A stretch of 64,000 nt of DNA from CALNYZ01 sp942490945 (GCA_942490945.1 CALNYZ010000018.1:62001-126000), one strand, 5' to 3'; positions 34,053-43,058 are shown, numbered from the stretch's first letter. Program-made: numbers and translations. The notes: generated from the letters alone by a model not told the origin.

Positions 34053-35240
34053 ATGGACATTCTTTGTATTATTCCGGCACGTGGTGGCTCACAACGTATT
34101 CCACGTAAAAATCTATTATCAATTGCAGGTATGCCACTTTTATCGTACAGCATTTATCATGGCTTAAATGCCAGGCAAGTAACTGAAGTTATAGTGTCGA
34201 CAGATGATGAGGAAATAGAAAAACTTGCGAAAAGTATGGGTGTGAGTGTTGTTCTAAGGCCTGAAGAACTATCTGTATGTACTGCAACAAGTGAATCTGC
34301 TTTATTACATGTCCTGGATAAACGCATTTCAGAGGGAAAATCAGATCCAGACCTGATTGTATTTTTGCAATGTACATCACCTGTGAGAAAAAGTGATGAT
34401 ATAGATAACGCCATAACAACTTTTCTTGAAAATAATCTTGATAGTCTGTTTTCTGCATGTGATAACAAGCGACTGATTTGGTGTCAGCATAAAAATATAA
34501 TGAGGTCTCTTACATATGATTACAAGCAAAGAAAAAGAGAACAGGATATGGAGAAACAATATTATGAAAATGGATCTTTATATGTAATTAAGCCAGAACA
34601 CTTGAGAAAATTTAATAATCGTATGAGTGGTAAAGTTGGAGTATATGAAATGGATATGTTGACATCATTTCAACTTGACTCGTATGAAGATATAGAATTA
34701 ATTGAGTGGATTCTGAACAAGCAGCAATTCAAACCGATTGTATCGTGGCCTGAAAAAATTGATTTACTCGTTTTTGATTTTGACGGTGTGATGACAACAA
34801 ATCTTGTTCACGTGAATAAAGATGGTGAGGAGTTTGTCTCATGCAACCGTTCAGATGGATTAGGAATAGACTATTTGAGAGAGTGTGGTATTGAAGCAAT
34901 GATACTTTCTACAGAGGTTAATTCTGTTGTTAAAGCCAGGGCAGATAAGCTCAAATTATTTTGTTTGCATGGTCAAAAAGATAAAGCAGCAGCACTTGCA
35001 AACCTCCTCAAAGAAAGAGGTATTGATCCAAAAAATGTTGCCTATGTTGGGAATGATTTGAATGATCTGCAATGCTTACAGATGGTTGGGCTTCCAGTGG
35101 TTGTTGGCGATTCACATCCCGGAGTCATGCCTTATGCAAAGCTCTATTTGAAGAATATGGGTGGAAAAGGTGCAGTACGCGAGTTATGCGATATAATAAT
35201 TTCCAGGTATTGTAAAAATAATCAGGTGAAAGATGAATAA
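34053..35240 (+). CDS. CMP-nonulosonate synthetase fused to HAD phosphatase (NeuA-KdsC-like)
   Basis: 395 residues. Residues 1-~225 are NeuA-like: IIPARGGSQRIPRKNLL, STDDEEI, LQCTSPVR, YENGSLYVIKPEHL. Residues ~235-395 are a KdsC-type HAD domain: VFDFDGVMTTN with nucleophile/acid Asp242 and Asp244, a Thr/Ser in ILSTE, KDKAAAL lysine, VGNDLNDLQCL acidic motif and GGKGAVREL. All HAD catalytic residues are present, so the phosphatase is probably active. Animal CMP-sialate synthetase has the same two-domain order. The fusion suggests a 9-phosphorylated ulosonate is dephosphorylated and then activated. Upstream partner likely NeuB at 38562. Confidence 0.92.
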   Translation: MDILCIIPARGGSQRIPRKNLLSIAGMPLLSYSIYHGLNARQVTEVIVSTDDEEIEKLAKSMGVSVVLRPEELSVCTATSESALLHVLDKRISEGKSDPDLIVFLQCTSPVRKSDDIDNAITTFLENNLDSLFSACDNKRLIWCQHKNIMRSLTYDYKQRKREQDMEKQYYENGSLYVIKPEHLRKFNNRMSGKVGVYEMDMLTSFQLDSYEDIELIEWILNKQQFKPIVSWPEKIDLLVFDFDGVMTTNLVHVNKDGEEFVSCNRSDGLGIDYLRECGIEAMILSTEVNSVVKARADKLKLFCLHGQKDKAAALANLLKERGIDPKNVAYVGNDLNDLQCLQMVGLPVVVGDSHPGVMPYAKLYLKNMGGKGAVRELCDIIISRYCKNNQVKDE

Positions 35241-36075
35241 AATAGGAATCATGCAGGGAAGATTATTGCCATCCATCAACGGTCAGATCCAGGTTTTTCC
35301 AGGAGAAGACTGGCACAAAGAATTTGAGATTGCTCAGCAAGTAGGTATTGATTGTATTGAGTGGATATATGACAAAGCGAGTGAACATAACAACCCACTT
35401 ATTAGTGATGATGGAATTAAACAGATTCAGGAAGTGTCAGAAAAATATAATGTAAAGACCCGGTCACTTTGTGCAGATTATTTTATGGTCCATCCCTTGT
35501 TCAGCAAAAAAGGTGAAGCTTTGGGTAAAACCAGAGATAAAATGCGTTTCATACTTGAGCAGGCAAAAAAAATTAATGTTAATAGAGTGGTTATTCCCTT
35601 TGTTGACAGTTCATCGATAAATAATGAGCAAAAGAAAAATGATGTTATTGTATCGCTGGACGAAATATCAGGTATGGCCAGAAACTTGGGAATAGAAATA
35701 CAACTGGAAACTGACTTGTCACCTGAGGACTTCAGGAGTTTACTGGAGAGTCTGAATGACCCGTTGATTAAGGTAAATTATGATAGTGGGAATAGCGCAT
35801 CATTAGGATACAAACCGGCGAATGAATTTTCGGCATATGGCGATAAAATAGGAAGTGTCCATATTAAAGACCGTGTATTGCATGGAACGACTGTTCCACT
35901 AGGTAAAGGTGATACAGATTTTTGTTCGTTATTCAAAGAATTAAAGAATATTAATTACACGGGTGATTTTATACTCCAGGTAGCTAGAGATAAAGACGGT
36001 GAAGAAAGTGTCTGGGCGAAACAAAATATGGAACTTGTAAAGAGCATGATTATCAAATATGAACTTACATCTTGA
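35233..36075 (+). CDS. Sugar-phosphate isomerase/epimerase-like TIM barrel protein
   Basis: 280 residues, AP-endonuclease-2/xylose-isomerase-like fold: GIMQGRLLP start, WHKEFEIAQQVGIDCIEWIYD, LETD (metal Glu), VNYDSGNSASLGY (metal Asp) and SVHIKDRVLHGTTVPLGKGDTDF (metal His/Asp). This is the UlaE/IolE-like group that isomerises or epimerises sugars, often phosphorylated. It overlaps the NeuA-HAD gene by 8 bases and the next SDR by 17, so it likely makes the six-carbon acceptor of this module's synthase. Confidence 0.85.
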   Translation: MNKIGIMQGRLLPSINGQIQVFPGEDWHKEFEIAQQVGIDCIEWIYDKASEHNNPLISDDGIKQIQEVSEKYNVKTRSLCADYFMVHPLFSKKGEALGKTRDKMRFILEQAKKINVNRVVIPFVDSSSINNEQKKNDVIVSLDEISGMARNLGIEIQLETDLSPEDFRSLLESLNDPLIKVNYDSGNSASLGYKPANEFSAYGDKIGSVHIKDRVLHGTTVPLGKGDTDFCSLFKELKNINYTGDFILQVARDKDGEESVWAKQNMELVKSMIIKYELTS

Positions 36076-36841
36076 AAATAAAAAAATACTGGTAACCGGT
36101 TCATCCAGAGGAATTGGCTATGCAATTGCCGAGTGCTTCCTTAAGGAGGGATGCCAGGTTACGATTACAGGTAGAAATGAAAAAACATTGAATGAGGCTT
36201 ATGATTATTTTGGTAAAAAATATGGCTATGATTATATACATAGTGCTCGTGTAGATTTAACTAAAGCCGATGAAATAAAATCTTTTGTAAATGCTGTTGT
36301 TAAGCACTGGGGAAATCTTGATATTCTGGTGCCAAATCTGGGTACGGGTGCTTCTGTAGCAGGATGGGATATTGGTTCTGGAGAGTGGGCTAGAATGCTG
36401 AATATAAATTTTTTATCAGCAATAAATATGATAGAAAATTTATTACCGGAAATGGTTGGAAATAATAAAGGAGTGATTACCTTTATTAGTTCTATAGCCG
36501 GGAATGAGGTAATTAACGCACCAATATCGTATGCAGTTGCCAAGTCGGCGATTAATTCGTATATGAAGAATCTTTCCCGTCTGGTTGGAAAAGAAAATAT
36601 CCGGGTGAATGCTGTTGCTCCGGGAAATGTAATTTTCCCCGGCGGAACGTGGGACAGGAAAACACAAGAAGATGAGCAGGGTGTAAAGGAATATATCAGG
36701 AATAATGTACCCCTTAACAGGCTAGCGACACCAGAGGAAATAGCCGAGCTGGTAGTGTTTATCAGCAGTGATCGTTGTGCATTTTTGACAGGAAGTTGTA
36801 TTGTTTGCGACGGTGGACAGACAGTAGGTGGTGTATATTAA
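36059..36841 (+). CDS. Short-chain dehydrogenase/reductase (FabG-like)
   Basis: 260 residues. TGSSRGIGYAIA cofactor motif, NLGTG, catalytic Ser in FISSIAGNEV, Tyr/Lys in YAVAKSAINSY, AVAPGNVIFPGGTWD and terminal FLTGSCIVCDGGQ. Without the GPDxRLY insertion, it belongs to a different SDR branch from the three PtmA-like copies nearby. NAD(P)-dependent oxidation or reduction of a sugar or ketone. Translationally coupled to its upstream neighbour. Confidence 0.87.
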   Translation: MNLHLENKKILVTGSSRGIGYAIAECFLKEGCQVTITGRNEKTLNEAYDYFGKKYGYDYIHSARVDLTKADEIKSFVNAVVKHWGNLDILVPNLGTGASVAGWDIGSGEWARMLNINFLSAINMIENLLPEMVGNNKGVITFISSIAGNEVINAPISYAVAKSAINSYMKNLSRLVGKENIRVNAVAPGNVIFPGGTWDRKTQEDEQGVKEYIRNNVPLNRLATPEEIAELVVFISSDRCAFLTGSCIVCDGGQTVGGVY

Positions 36842-36844
36842 TTG

Positions 36845-37672
36845 ATGAATAGTCGAATAGTTGAATTATACGGATTGCAGGGGCGGGTAGCAATTATTAC
36901 AGGTGGTACCGGGCTTTTAGGATTGCAGCATGCAGAAATAATAGCGGCTGCAGGTGGGAACCCGATAATTGCAGATCTTGATGAAAAAAAAGCAATTACT
37001 GAAGCTGAAAGAATAAATAATAAATTTAATGTTAACGGACTAGGCGTCGCTTGTGATATTACCAAGCAGGATGAAGTTAATAATTTGGCAGAGCTTGTAA
37101 TGAAAAAGTATGGCGTAATAAATATACTTGTTAATAATGCAGCCAATAACCCAAAAGTTGAAAAAGGTAGTGTAACAAATTGGTCCAGGGCAGAAAATTT
37201 ACCCTTAGATATCTGGAATAAAGATCTGGAGGTAGGGATTACGGGTGCTTTTATATGTACTCGTACATTTGGAAAGCTGATGGCTGATAGTGGAAGTGGT
37301 TCGATTATTAATGTTGCATCAGATCTGGCAATTATAGCGCCGGATCAAAGGCTATATCAGATAAACGGAATAGATGCTGAAAACCAGCCTGTTAAACCAG
37401 TCACATATTCAGTAGTAAAAACTGCACTTCTCGGATTAACGAGATACTTTGCAACCTATTGGCCTATGCTGCGTGTTAATGCTATTTCCCCGGGGGGTGT
37501 TTACAATAACCAACCTGATGAGTTTGTCGTTAAATTAAATCAACTAATTCCAATGTCGAGAATGGCGAATTATGATGAATATCAGGGTGCGATACTTTTC
37601 CTGGCTTCTGATGCATCGTCTTATATGACAGGACAAAATCTTGTAATTGATGGCGGGAGAAGTTGCTGGTGA
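36845..37672 (+). CDS. PtmA-like short-chain dehydrogenase/reductase
   Basis: 275 residues from ATG 36845 (TTG 36842 is an alternative). TGGTGLLGLQHA cofactor loop, NNAANNPK, NVASDLAIIAPDQRLYQ (the PtmA-group insertion), YSVVKTALLGLTRYFATYW with catalytic Tyr/Lys, NAISPGGVYNNQ, SSYMTGQNLVIDGGR. Closest in pattern to 46816 and 29134. It overlaps the next SDR by 4 bases. Likely acts on a nonulosonate or its precursor within module D. Confidence 0.88.
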   Translation: MNSRIVELYGLQGRVAIITGGTGLLGLQHAEIIAAAGGNPIIADLDEKKAITEAERINNKFNVNGLGVACDITKQDEVNNLAELVMKKYGVINILVNNAANNPKVEKGSVTNWSRAENLPLDIWNKDLEVGITGAFICTRTFGKLMADSGSGSIINVASDLAIIAPDQRLYQINGIDAENQPVKPVTYSVVKTALLGLTRYFATYWPMLRVNAISPGGVYNNQPDEFVVKLNQLIPMSRMANYDEYQGAILFLASDASSYMTGQNLVIDGGRSCW

Positions 37673-38499
37673 AAATAAGTGAACTATTTTCCGTTGAGGG
37701 GAAAACCGCACTCATTACAGGGGCTTCAGGTTTTCTGGGCAGAAACATGGCACAAACACTTCTCGAAAATGGTGTAACAGTTTTGGCAATGGGACGTTCC
37801 GAAGGTCTCTCGAATTTAGTGTCGTCATGGAATAAAAAATATGGAGAAGGGGCTGCTCATGAAATACGTGTTGATATGTACGATATTCCGGCATTTGGTA
37901 CAGCGCTTGACAATGTAAACAGAAGTTTTTCTGTTGATATACTAATAAATAATGCTTACGAACTTAACTCTAATACTGGATTTAATTCCGAACATGGGAC
38001 GTTAGAAGCAGCATCTCATGATATGTGGATGCGAAATCTTATCGGTGGCGTCTACTGGCCAGCTCTTGCCACGCAAAAAGTTTCGACGAAAATGAAAGAA
38101 GCTGAGAGTGGAAATATTATTAACATTTCGTCCATGTATGGTGTTGTGTCCCCTGATCCAAGGTTGTATGAAGGCACAAATTTTCTGAATCCTCCAGGGT
38201 ATTCAGCTGCAAAGGCAGGTGTGCTGGCACTAACACGTTACACCGCTTCCTTTCTAGGAAAATATAATATTAGAGCTAATGCCATATTGCCGGGTCCTTT
38301 TTCAAATACAGAAGATAAAACTGATAATGCAGTAAATCATGATGATCCGTTTCTTGAAAAATTAAATCAAAGAACCTGCTTACAAAGAAGAGGAACTCCC
38401 GGAGAATTGGCAGGACCATTGCTATTCCTCGCCTCAGAGGCATCGAGTTATATGACAGGCCATGCTTTGGTTGTTGACGGGGGTTGGACAGTTATATAA
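37669..38499 (+). CDS. PtmA-like short-chain dehydrogenase/reductase
   Basis: 276 residues from GTG 37669, overlapping the previous stop (GTGA). TGASGFLGRNMA, NNAYELNS, NISSMYGVVSPDPRLYEG (PtmA-group insertion), YSAAKAGVLALTRYTASF, NAILPGPFSN, SSYMTGHALVVDGGW. It lies 62 bases before a short NeuB. Together with 36845 it makes two PtmA-type enzymes in one module, so a two-step redox change (for example a keto intermediate) is conceivable. Confidence 0.88.
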   Translation: MKISELFSVEGKTALITGASGFLGRNMAQTLLENGVTVLAMGRSEGLSNLVSSWNKKYGEGAAHEIRVDMYDIPAFGTALDNVNRSFSVDILINNAYELNSNTGFNSEHGTLEAASHDMWMRNLIGGVYWPALATQKVSTKMKEAESGNIINISSMYGVVSPDPRLYEGTNFLNPPGYSAAKAGVLALTRYTASFLGKYNIRANAILPGPFSNTEDKTDNAVNHDDPFLEKLNQRTCLQRRGTPGELAGPLLFLASEASSYMTGHALVVDGGWTVI

Positions 38500-38561
38500 G
38501 TGACTAGCATTAATTTTAAACATCTTATGTTTTTACAGGGTTTAATACCAAGGAGTATACA

Positions 38562-39431
38562 ATGTTAGAGCAAGTAAAAATTGGCAAGAAAACGGTTGGC
38601 AAAGGGCATCCTTGTCTGGTAATTGCAGAAATTGGCATTAATCATAATGGTGACATAGCACTCGCAAAACAGCTGATTAAAGAATCAAAGTCTGCTGGAG
38701 CAGACGTTGTCAAATTTCAAAAACGTACAATAGATGTTGTATATACTGAAAAAGAGCTCGCAGCACCAAGAGAAAGTGCTTTTGGTAATACAAATGGTGA
38801 GTTGAAGCGTGGGCTAGAGTTCGGAGAGAAGGAGTACGATACTATCGATGCGTACTGCAAGGAACTGGATATAATGTGGATTGCATCATGTTGGGACGAA
38901 GCCTCAGTTGACTTCATAGAAAAATATAATCCACCTTGTTATAAAATTGCTTCCGCTTCACTTACTGATGACGGTCTATTACAATATCACCGAAAATTTG
39001 GCAGACCCATAATATTATCTACAGGAATGAGTTCAATAGATGAAATTAATCATGCAGTTGAGATATTGGGCAAGGAAAACCTTGTATTATTACACTGTAC
39101 AAGTACTTATCCATCCAAGCCTGATGAGTTGAATCTTAGAGCGATTCATATGTTGCGCGATAAATATGGTGTGCCTGTTGGGTATTCAGGACACGAGGTT
39201 GGATTACAAACAACTGTCGCAGCAGTAACGCTCGATGCGTGTGTTGCGGAAAGACATATTACACTTGATCGTTCTATGTGGGGTAGTGATCAGGCCGCTT
39301 CAGTTGAGCCACAAGGTTTTGAAAGAATGATTAGAGACATTCGAACGATTGAACTTGCACTAGGAGACGGCGTAAAGCGTGTTTATGAGAGCGAAATACC
39401 TATACGCGAGAAACTACGCAGGATTGGCTAG
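38562..39431 (+). CDS. NeuB-family synthase, short form without SAF domain
   Basis: 289 residues, no SAF domain. Motifs: AEIGINHNGD, VKFQKR, ASCWDEASVDF, YKIASASLTD, LSTGMSS, HCTSTYPSKPDELNLR, GYSGHEVG (SGH), ERHITLDR (ERH), SDQAASVEPQGF. PEP-binding lysines are present. Strong AAGGAG Shine-Dalgarno 8 nt before the ATG. With the NeuA-HAD fusion and the isomerase upstream, this module has the parts of a Kdn-9-phosphate-like route (sugar phosphate + PEP, then dephosphorylation, then CMP activation). Substrate is inference. Confidence 0.9.
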   Translation: MLEQVKIGKKTVGKGHPCLVIAEIGINHNGDIALAKQLIKESKSAGADVVKFQKRTIDVVYTEKELAAPRESAFGNTNGELKRGLEFGEKEYDTIDAYCKELDIMWIASCWDEASVDFIEKYNPPCYKIASASLTDDGLLQYHRKFGRPIILSTGMSSIDEINHAVEILGKENLVLLHCTSTYPSKPDELNLRAIHMLRDKYGVPVGYSGHEVGLQTTVAAVTLDACVAERHITLDRSMWGSDQAASVEPQGFERMIRDIRTIELALGDGVKRVYESEIPIREKLRRIG

Positions 39432-39491
39432 TAATCTGGACGGGTATGTTTGGCAAAAAATATAATTATAAGATGTAAGTAGTTTGAATTT

Positions 39492-40940
39492 ATGAAACGT
39501 GTTTTTATATTTCTTCGTGGCGGAATACTCGTCAGAAATTTTGCTAATGATGAACTGATTTATAGGCTCGAGCATTCTGGAATGGAATTTGTATTATTTT
39601 CGCCAGAACCAGAGCATCCGGTAATTAAAACACTTTTTGCTGCGCAATGCTTTAAAGTACACAAGATTGGAGGCGGGCGTTTATATAAATCACGAATGGC
39701 CAGTTTTTTTGCGGATTTTTTAATACAAATAAGACGATTTACATACGGTAACAGTAAAATTGATGAAAATGGTTGCAATGTAAGCCTAATCGAAGCACTT
39801 AAGTCTGAACAAATCGCAACTTCCGGCAAGCTCGGCCGGCTATTCTACTATTTAATATTATTTATAGCCGATTTGTCTGGCCACTATAAGCCATTACGTA
39901 TCGGACTTAACTGGATAGAAAAAAAACTTTTCCCTTATAGTGCGCACAAGTATTATTATGACAAGTATCAACCGAAATTGACAATAGTAACATCACTTGG
40001 ATTTGGTGATGATGCGTTATATATGAGAGAGGCTCATGCACAAAATGTTAAAACACTTGTACTAGTCAAAAACTGGGATGTACCAACAACCCGTGGAATC
40101 GGGGGTGTAATTCCTGACCATGTTTTTGTATGGAACGATATAATGAAAAATGAGGTAGTTAAATATCATGACATAGAAGAACGCCGAATAGAAATATGTG
40201 GCATTTCGCAATGGGACAGTTATTTTAGTGATATTGAAATAGGTAGCAAGGAGGAATTCTTAAATAAATACGGTTTAAGTAATGAAAGAAAGACAGTTTA
40301 TTTTGCAATGACGACGCCATCACATTATTTTCACAATGTAAAACTATCTAAATTAATACTTAAATTAATAGATGAGGAAGAAGATACATTACCATGTCAG
40401 TTGTTGATAAGATTACACCCAGCATATGTTCTCATTAATGGTATGCTTACGGATGAAGTGAAGGACGAAATTAATATTATTAAAGAAAAATACGGTAATC
40501 GTGTAGCCTTCTCATATCCACACAGCGAGACATATTGCAATTTTAGTGTACCATCATCGAAAAATGATATAGATCTAAAAGAGATACTCCTCTACAGTGA
40601 TGCACTGATTACAGTATATTCTACACAAATACTTGAAGGGCTAATTTTTGACATACCAATTATAAATGCCGGGCTTTATAATTTTCGTGGTACCCGGTTA
40701 CCCGTAACTACCTATGAAGGCTGGGACCATATCATGCAGGTGATGGACCGCGAGGCTGTTTCATATTGTTATAATGAGGAGCAACTAAAAGAAAGTTTGT
40801 TTCAGGAATTAAAAATGCCAAGTAAAAATAGTAACAAGCGGGTTAAATTGGCTGAAAAGATTATTATTCCAGAATTGCGAGGCAGAGGTGGAGTTGAAAC
40901 TGCTAAATTATTGTCCAATATAATGAATGCAAATGGTTAG
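39492..40940 (+). CDS. Capsule-type GT-B glycosyltransferase-like protein
   Basis: 482 residues, paralogous to 30875 (shared TSLG-x-GDD, NWDVPTTRG-x-GG, HVFVWNDIMKNE, CGISQWD-x-Y, LLIRLHP, TVYSTQILEGLIFDIPIIN). The RLHP and YST-x2-LEG blocks mark the capsule/GT-B C-terminal domain. It follows a short NeuB, as its paralogue does, and likely transfers that acid. No signal peptide. Direction and linkage unknown. Confidence 0.65.
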   Translation: MKRVFIFLRGGILVRNFANDELIYRLEHSGMEFVLFSPEPEHPVIKTLFAAQCFKVHKIGGGRLYKSRMASFFADFLIQIRRFTYGNSKIDENGCNVSLIEALKSEQIATSGKLGRLFYYLILFIADLSGHYKPLRIGLNWIEKKLFPYSAHKYYYDKYQPKLTIVTSLGFGDDALYMREAHAQNVKTLVLVKNWDVPTTRGIGGVIPDHVFVWNDIMKNEVVKYHDIEERRIEICGISQWDSYFSDIEIGSKEEFLNKYGLSNERKTVYFAMTTPSHYFHNVKLSKLILKLIDEEEDTLPCQLLIRLHPAYVLINGMLTDEVKDEINIIKEKYGNRVAFSYPHSETYCNFSVPSSKNDIDLKEILLYSDALITVYSTQILEGLIFDIPIINAGLYNFRGTRLPVTTYEGWDHIMQVMDREAVSYCYNEEQLKESLFQELKMPSKNSNKRVKLAEKIIIPELRGRGGVETAKLLSNIMNANG

Positions 40941-40944
40941 CTAA

Positions 40945-42204
40945 ATGATTAAACAATTGAGTGACCATACTGGAATACAACCGGATGAAATAAATATTGA
41001 CGGTAATAATATATCTGTACAAATAAAGAAAGAAATGATTACCCGAGCAGACTGGGTCAGTCATGATTACAATGTTCATTTTTGTTTTGGTTTGTTTAAT
41101 GATTCGGGCGATGCACAGGATTTGGAAATATCTGTAAATAATGCAGAATGGGATAATCTACCTGAAATTAAACCCCTAATATATGTGTCAGAAAATAACT
41201 GTGATTATAGCTGTTCAAAATATGACGCAAAAACAGATCTAGGTAAAAAATATTATATTAAAGCGACACTACAACCTAGACAAAAGGTTTATTTTGCGAA
41301 TACTTTAGTAAGAGACCATAAAAAATTAAATACTAATTTAGATAAAATCGGACTGGAAACTGGCGCGAGGAGATTAAAGTATGGTGTGTCATTACAGAAC
41401 AGAGACTTGATTTCATTTGTTTATGGTAACGTTGAAAATAATCCTGCCATTATTGTAACATCTGGGTTCCATCCTCCCGAACCGGATACACTGGCTACCC
41501 AATCAATTATGGAGTGGTTAGGAACAGAAGAAGGAAAAAACGCCTGTGAGAATTATTCTTTTGTAATTATTCCAATTGTAAACCCGGATGGATACGTATT
41601 TGGTACACAGGGCTCTAATGCTGCAGGGATCAATATGTACTGGTATTTTAATCCGGATATCCCCGAAAAGTGTCCAGAGGCAAAATTCTTGTGGAACTAC
41701 GCAAGAGAGCTAAAACCAGTATTATATATTGATTTTCATTCATACACATTTCAATTAAAAAAACAGGCAGGACCATATGTGCGTCCCGCATATTTTTATA
41801 ACAATAAAATTGCGAAAGATTGTTCGACTTTCATATATTCAAAAATCAGCGAGAAACTTGACACACGAAGAGTTTCCGGATTTCCAGCGTATGCACCAAG
41901 TACATTGGGAAGCATGCTTGCCAATATGTTTGATACGATTACGCTGGCAAAATATCATATTCACTTAAAGGAAGGTGAGGTGCAGTGCAAACTACATTCG
42001 CTAGAAGTTCTGCGAATCGCAATTGAGGGTCTTAATAAATACGGTATACATACAAATAGTGAACTAAAATCGGGAATGTATTATAAGTTTTTCAAGCAGG
42101 CAATTATTTACTGGGCTGGTATGCTGCGGCCAGCTATAGGAAATTTGAGACGAGCCAGATTCAAGAAAGTCAGATTTGATAGAGAACGCCTGGAGCGTCC
42201 ATAG
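40945..42204 (+). CDS. M14 zinc-carboxypeptidase-like hydrolase
   Basis: 419 residues. An N-terminal beta-rich domain (~1-150) precedes an M14 fold: GFHPPEPDT gives zinc ligands His176 and Glu179, IPIVNPDGYVFG is the conserved NPDG segment, and YIDFHSYTF supplies His265. The usual substrate-binding Asn-Arg (LNRNF) is INMYWYF here, so the carboxylate-binding Arg is missing. An N-terminal beta domain before the catalytic domain recalls cytosolic carboxypeptidases. No signal peptide. In a glycan locus it might remove an amide-linked amino acid or acyl group from a sugar. Starts 4 bases after the glycosyltransferase gene. Confidence 0.75.
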   Translation: MIKQLSDHTGIQPDEINIDGNNISVQIKKEMITRADWVSHDYNVHFCFGLFNDSGDAQDLEISVNNAEWDNLPEIKPLIYVSENNCDYSCSKYDAKTDLGKKYYIKATLQPRQKVYFANTLVRDHKKLNTNLDKIGLETGARRLKYGVSLQNRDLISFVYGNVENNPAIIVTSGFHPPEPDTLATQSIMEWLGTEEGKNACENYSFVIIPIVNPDGYVFGTQGSNAAGINMYWYFNPDIPEKCPEAKFLWNYARELKPVLYIDFHSYTFQLKKQAGPYVRPAYFYNNKIAKDCSTFIYSKISEKLDTRRVSGFPAYAPSTLGSMLANMFDTITLAKYHIHLKEGEVQCKLHSLEVLRIAIEGLNKYGIHTNSELKSGMYYKFFKQAIIYWAGMLRPAIGNLRRARFKKVRFDRERLERP

Positions 42205-42229
42205 AGGAACACTTTTGAGGAAGTAATTT

Positions 42230-43021
42230 ATGTCAAAATTTAGACAAATAGTAACTACTATTCGTGGAAAGTTAATTACGAAACGTATACATGCCTATCG
42301 AAGATGGGCGGAAAAGCAGATAAAAGCGAATAATGAGCTTTGGACCGGGTTGCAGGAGTACCTGACAAAATCAACTTCAACAGGTGCTGAATTTGGCGAT
42401 TATTACGAGTTGTATACTTTTGTAAAAGAGCATAAGCCAAAAGAAATTCTGGAATGTGGAACTGGCGTGACAACAATCGTAATGGCTCAGGCATTACTGG
42501 AAAACGAACGAGAAACTGGAGTAAAGGGACGTATTACCTCTATGGAGGATAAAGAACAGTGGTTTAAGGTAGCGAATGATTTATTACCAGAGAAGTATAG
42601 CAAGTATATAGAAATTGTTTTAAGCCCACTTGTTGAAGACGGTTGGTCAATTTATAGAGGGATTAGGTATAAAGAACTTCCTGAGCGACAATATGAATTT
42701 GTATTTGTTGATGGTCCTGATTTTGAATCGCTGAAAGATGGTATGTTGACTTTTGATTTTGATTTGATTCGCGTTGTCGAAAAAAGCAACACTCCTGTTT
42801 ATGCTATTGTAGATGATCGATTATCATCCAGTTATGTTTACCAGAAAGTATTTGGTGTAGACAAGGTTAGATATAGCCCAAAACACAGGTTAAGTTTTAT
42901 CGGACCTTGCTGTAAACAGGATTTGTTAACCATGGAAATACAGAAAAAATGCTTTATAGACAGTTTCAGGCTCTTTACACCAACAGTTTTGAAATTAAAG
43001 CTCCACATGGCTAAAAAGTAA
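42230..43021 (+). CDS. Class I SAM methyltransferase-like protein
   Basis: 263 residues. Motif I-like ILECGTGVTTIVMAQAL (~75-91), SMEDKEQWF with an acidic ribose-binding residue, and FVFVDGPDFESL as in the Methyltransf_24 group. GAGGAAG Shine-Dalgarno. The basic N-terminus (RKLITKRIHAYRRW-like) may associate with membranes. First of three methyltransferase genes around a dioxygenase gene. Substrate unknown. Confidence 0.65.
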   Translation: MSKFRQIVTTIRGKLITKRIHAYRRWAEKQIKANNELWTGLQEYLTKSTSTGAEFGDYYELYTFVKEHKPKEILECGTGVTTIVMAQALLENERETGVKGRITSMEDKEQWFKVANDLLPEKYSKYIEIVLSPLVEDGWSIYRGIRYKELPERQYEFVFVDGPDFESLKDGMLTFDFDLIRVVEKSNTPVYAIVDDRLSSSYVYQKVFGVDKVRYSPKHRLSFIGPCCKQDLLTMEIQKKCFIDSFRLFTPTVLKLKLHMAKK

Positions 43022-43058
43022 CAGGGATTCAACAATAAATAATTTTAAAGTGACGCGA

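Noticed and set aside
38500..38545. Small hairpin AAACAT-CTT-ATGTTT with T's before the NeuB gene
   Set aside because: A 6-bp AT-only stem is too weak for a Rho-independent terminator, and a well-placed gene with a strong ribosome site follows.
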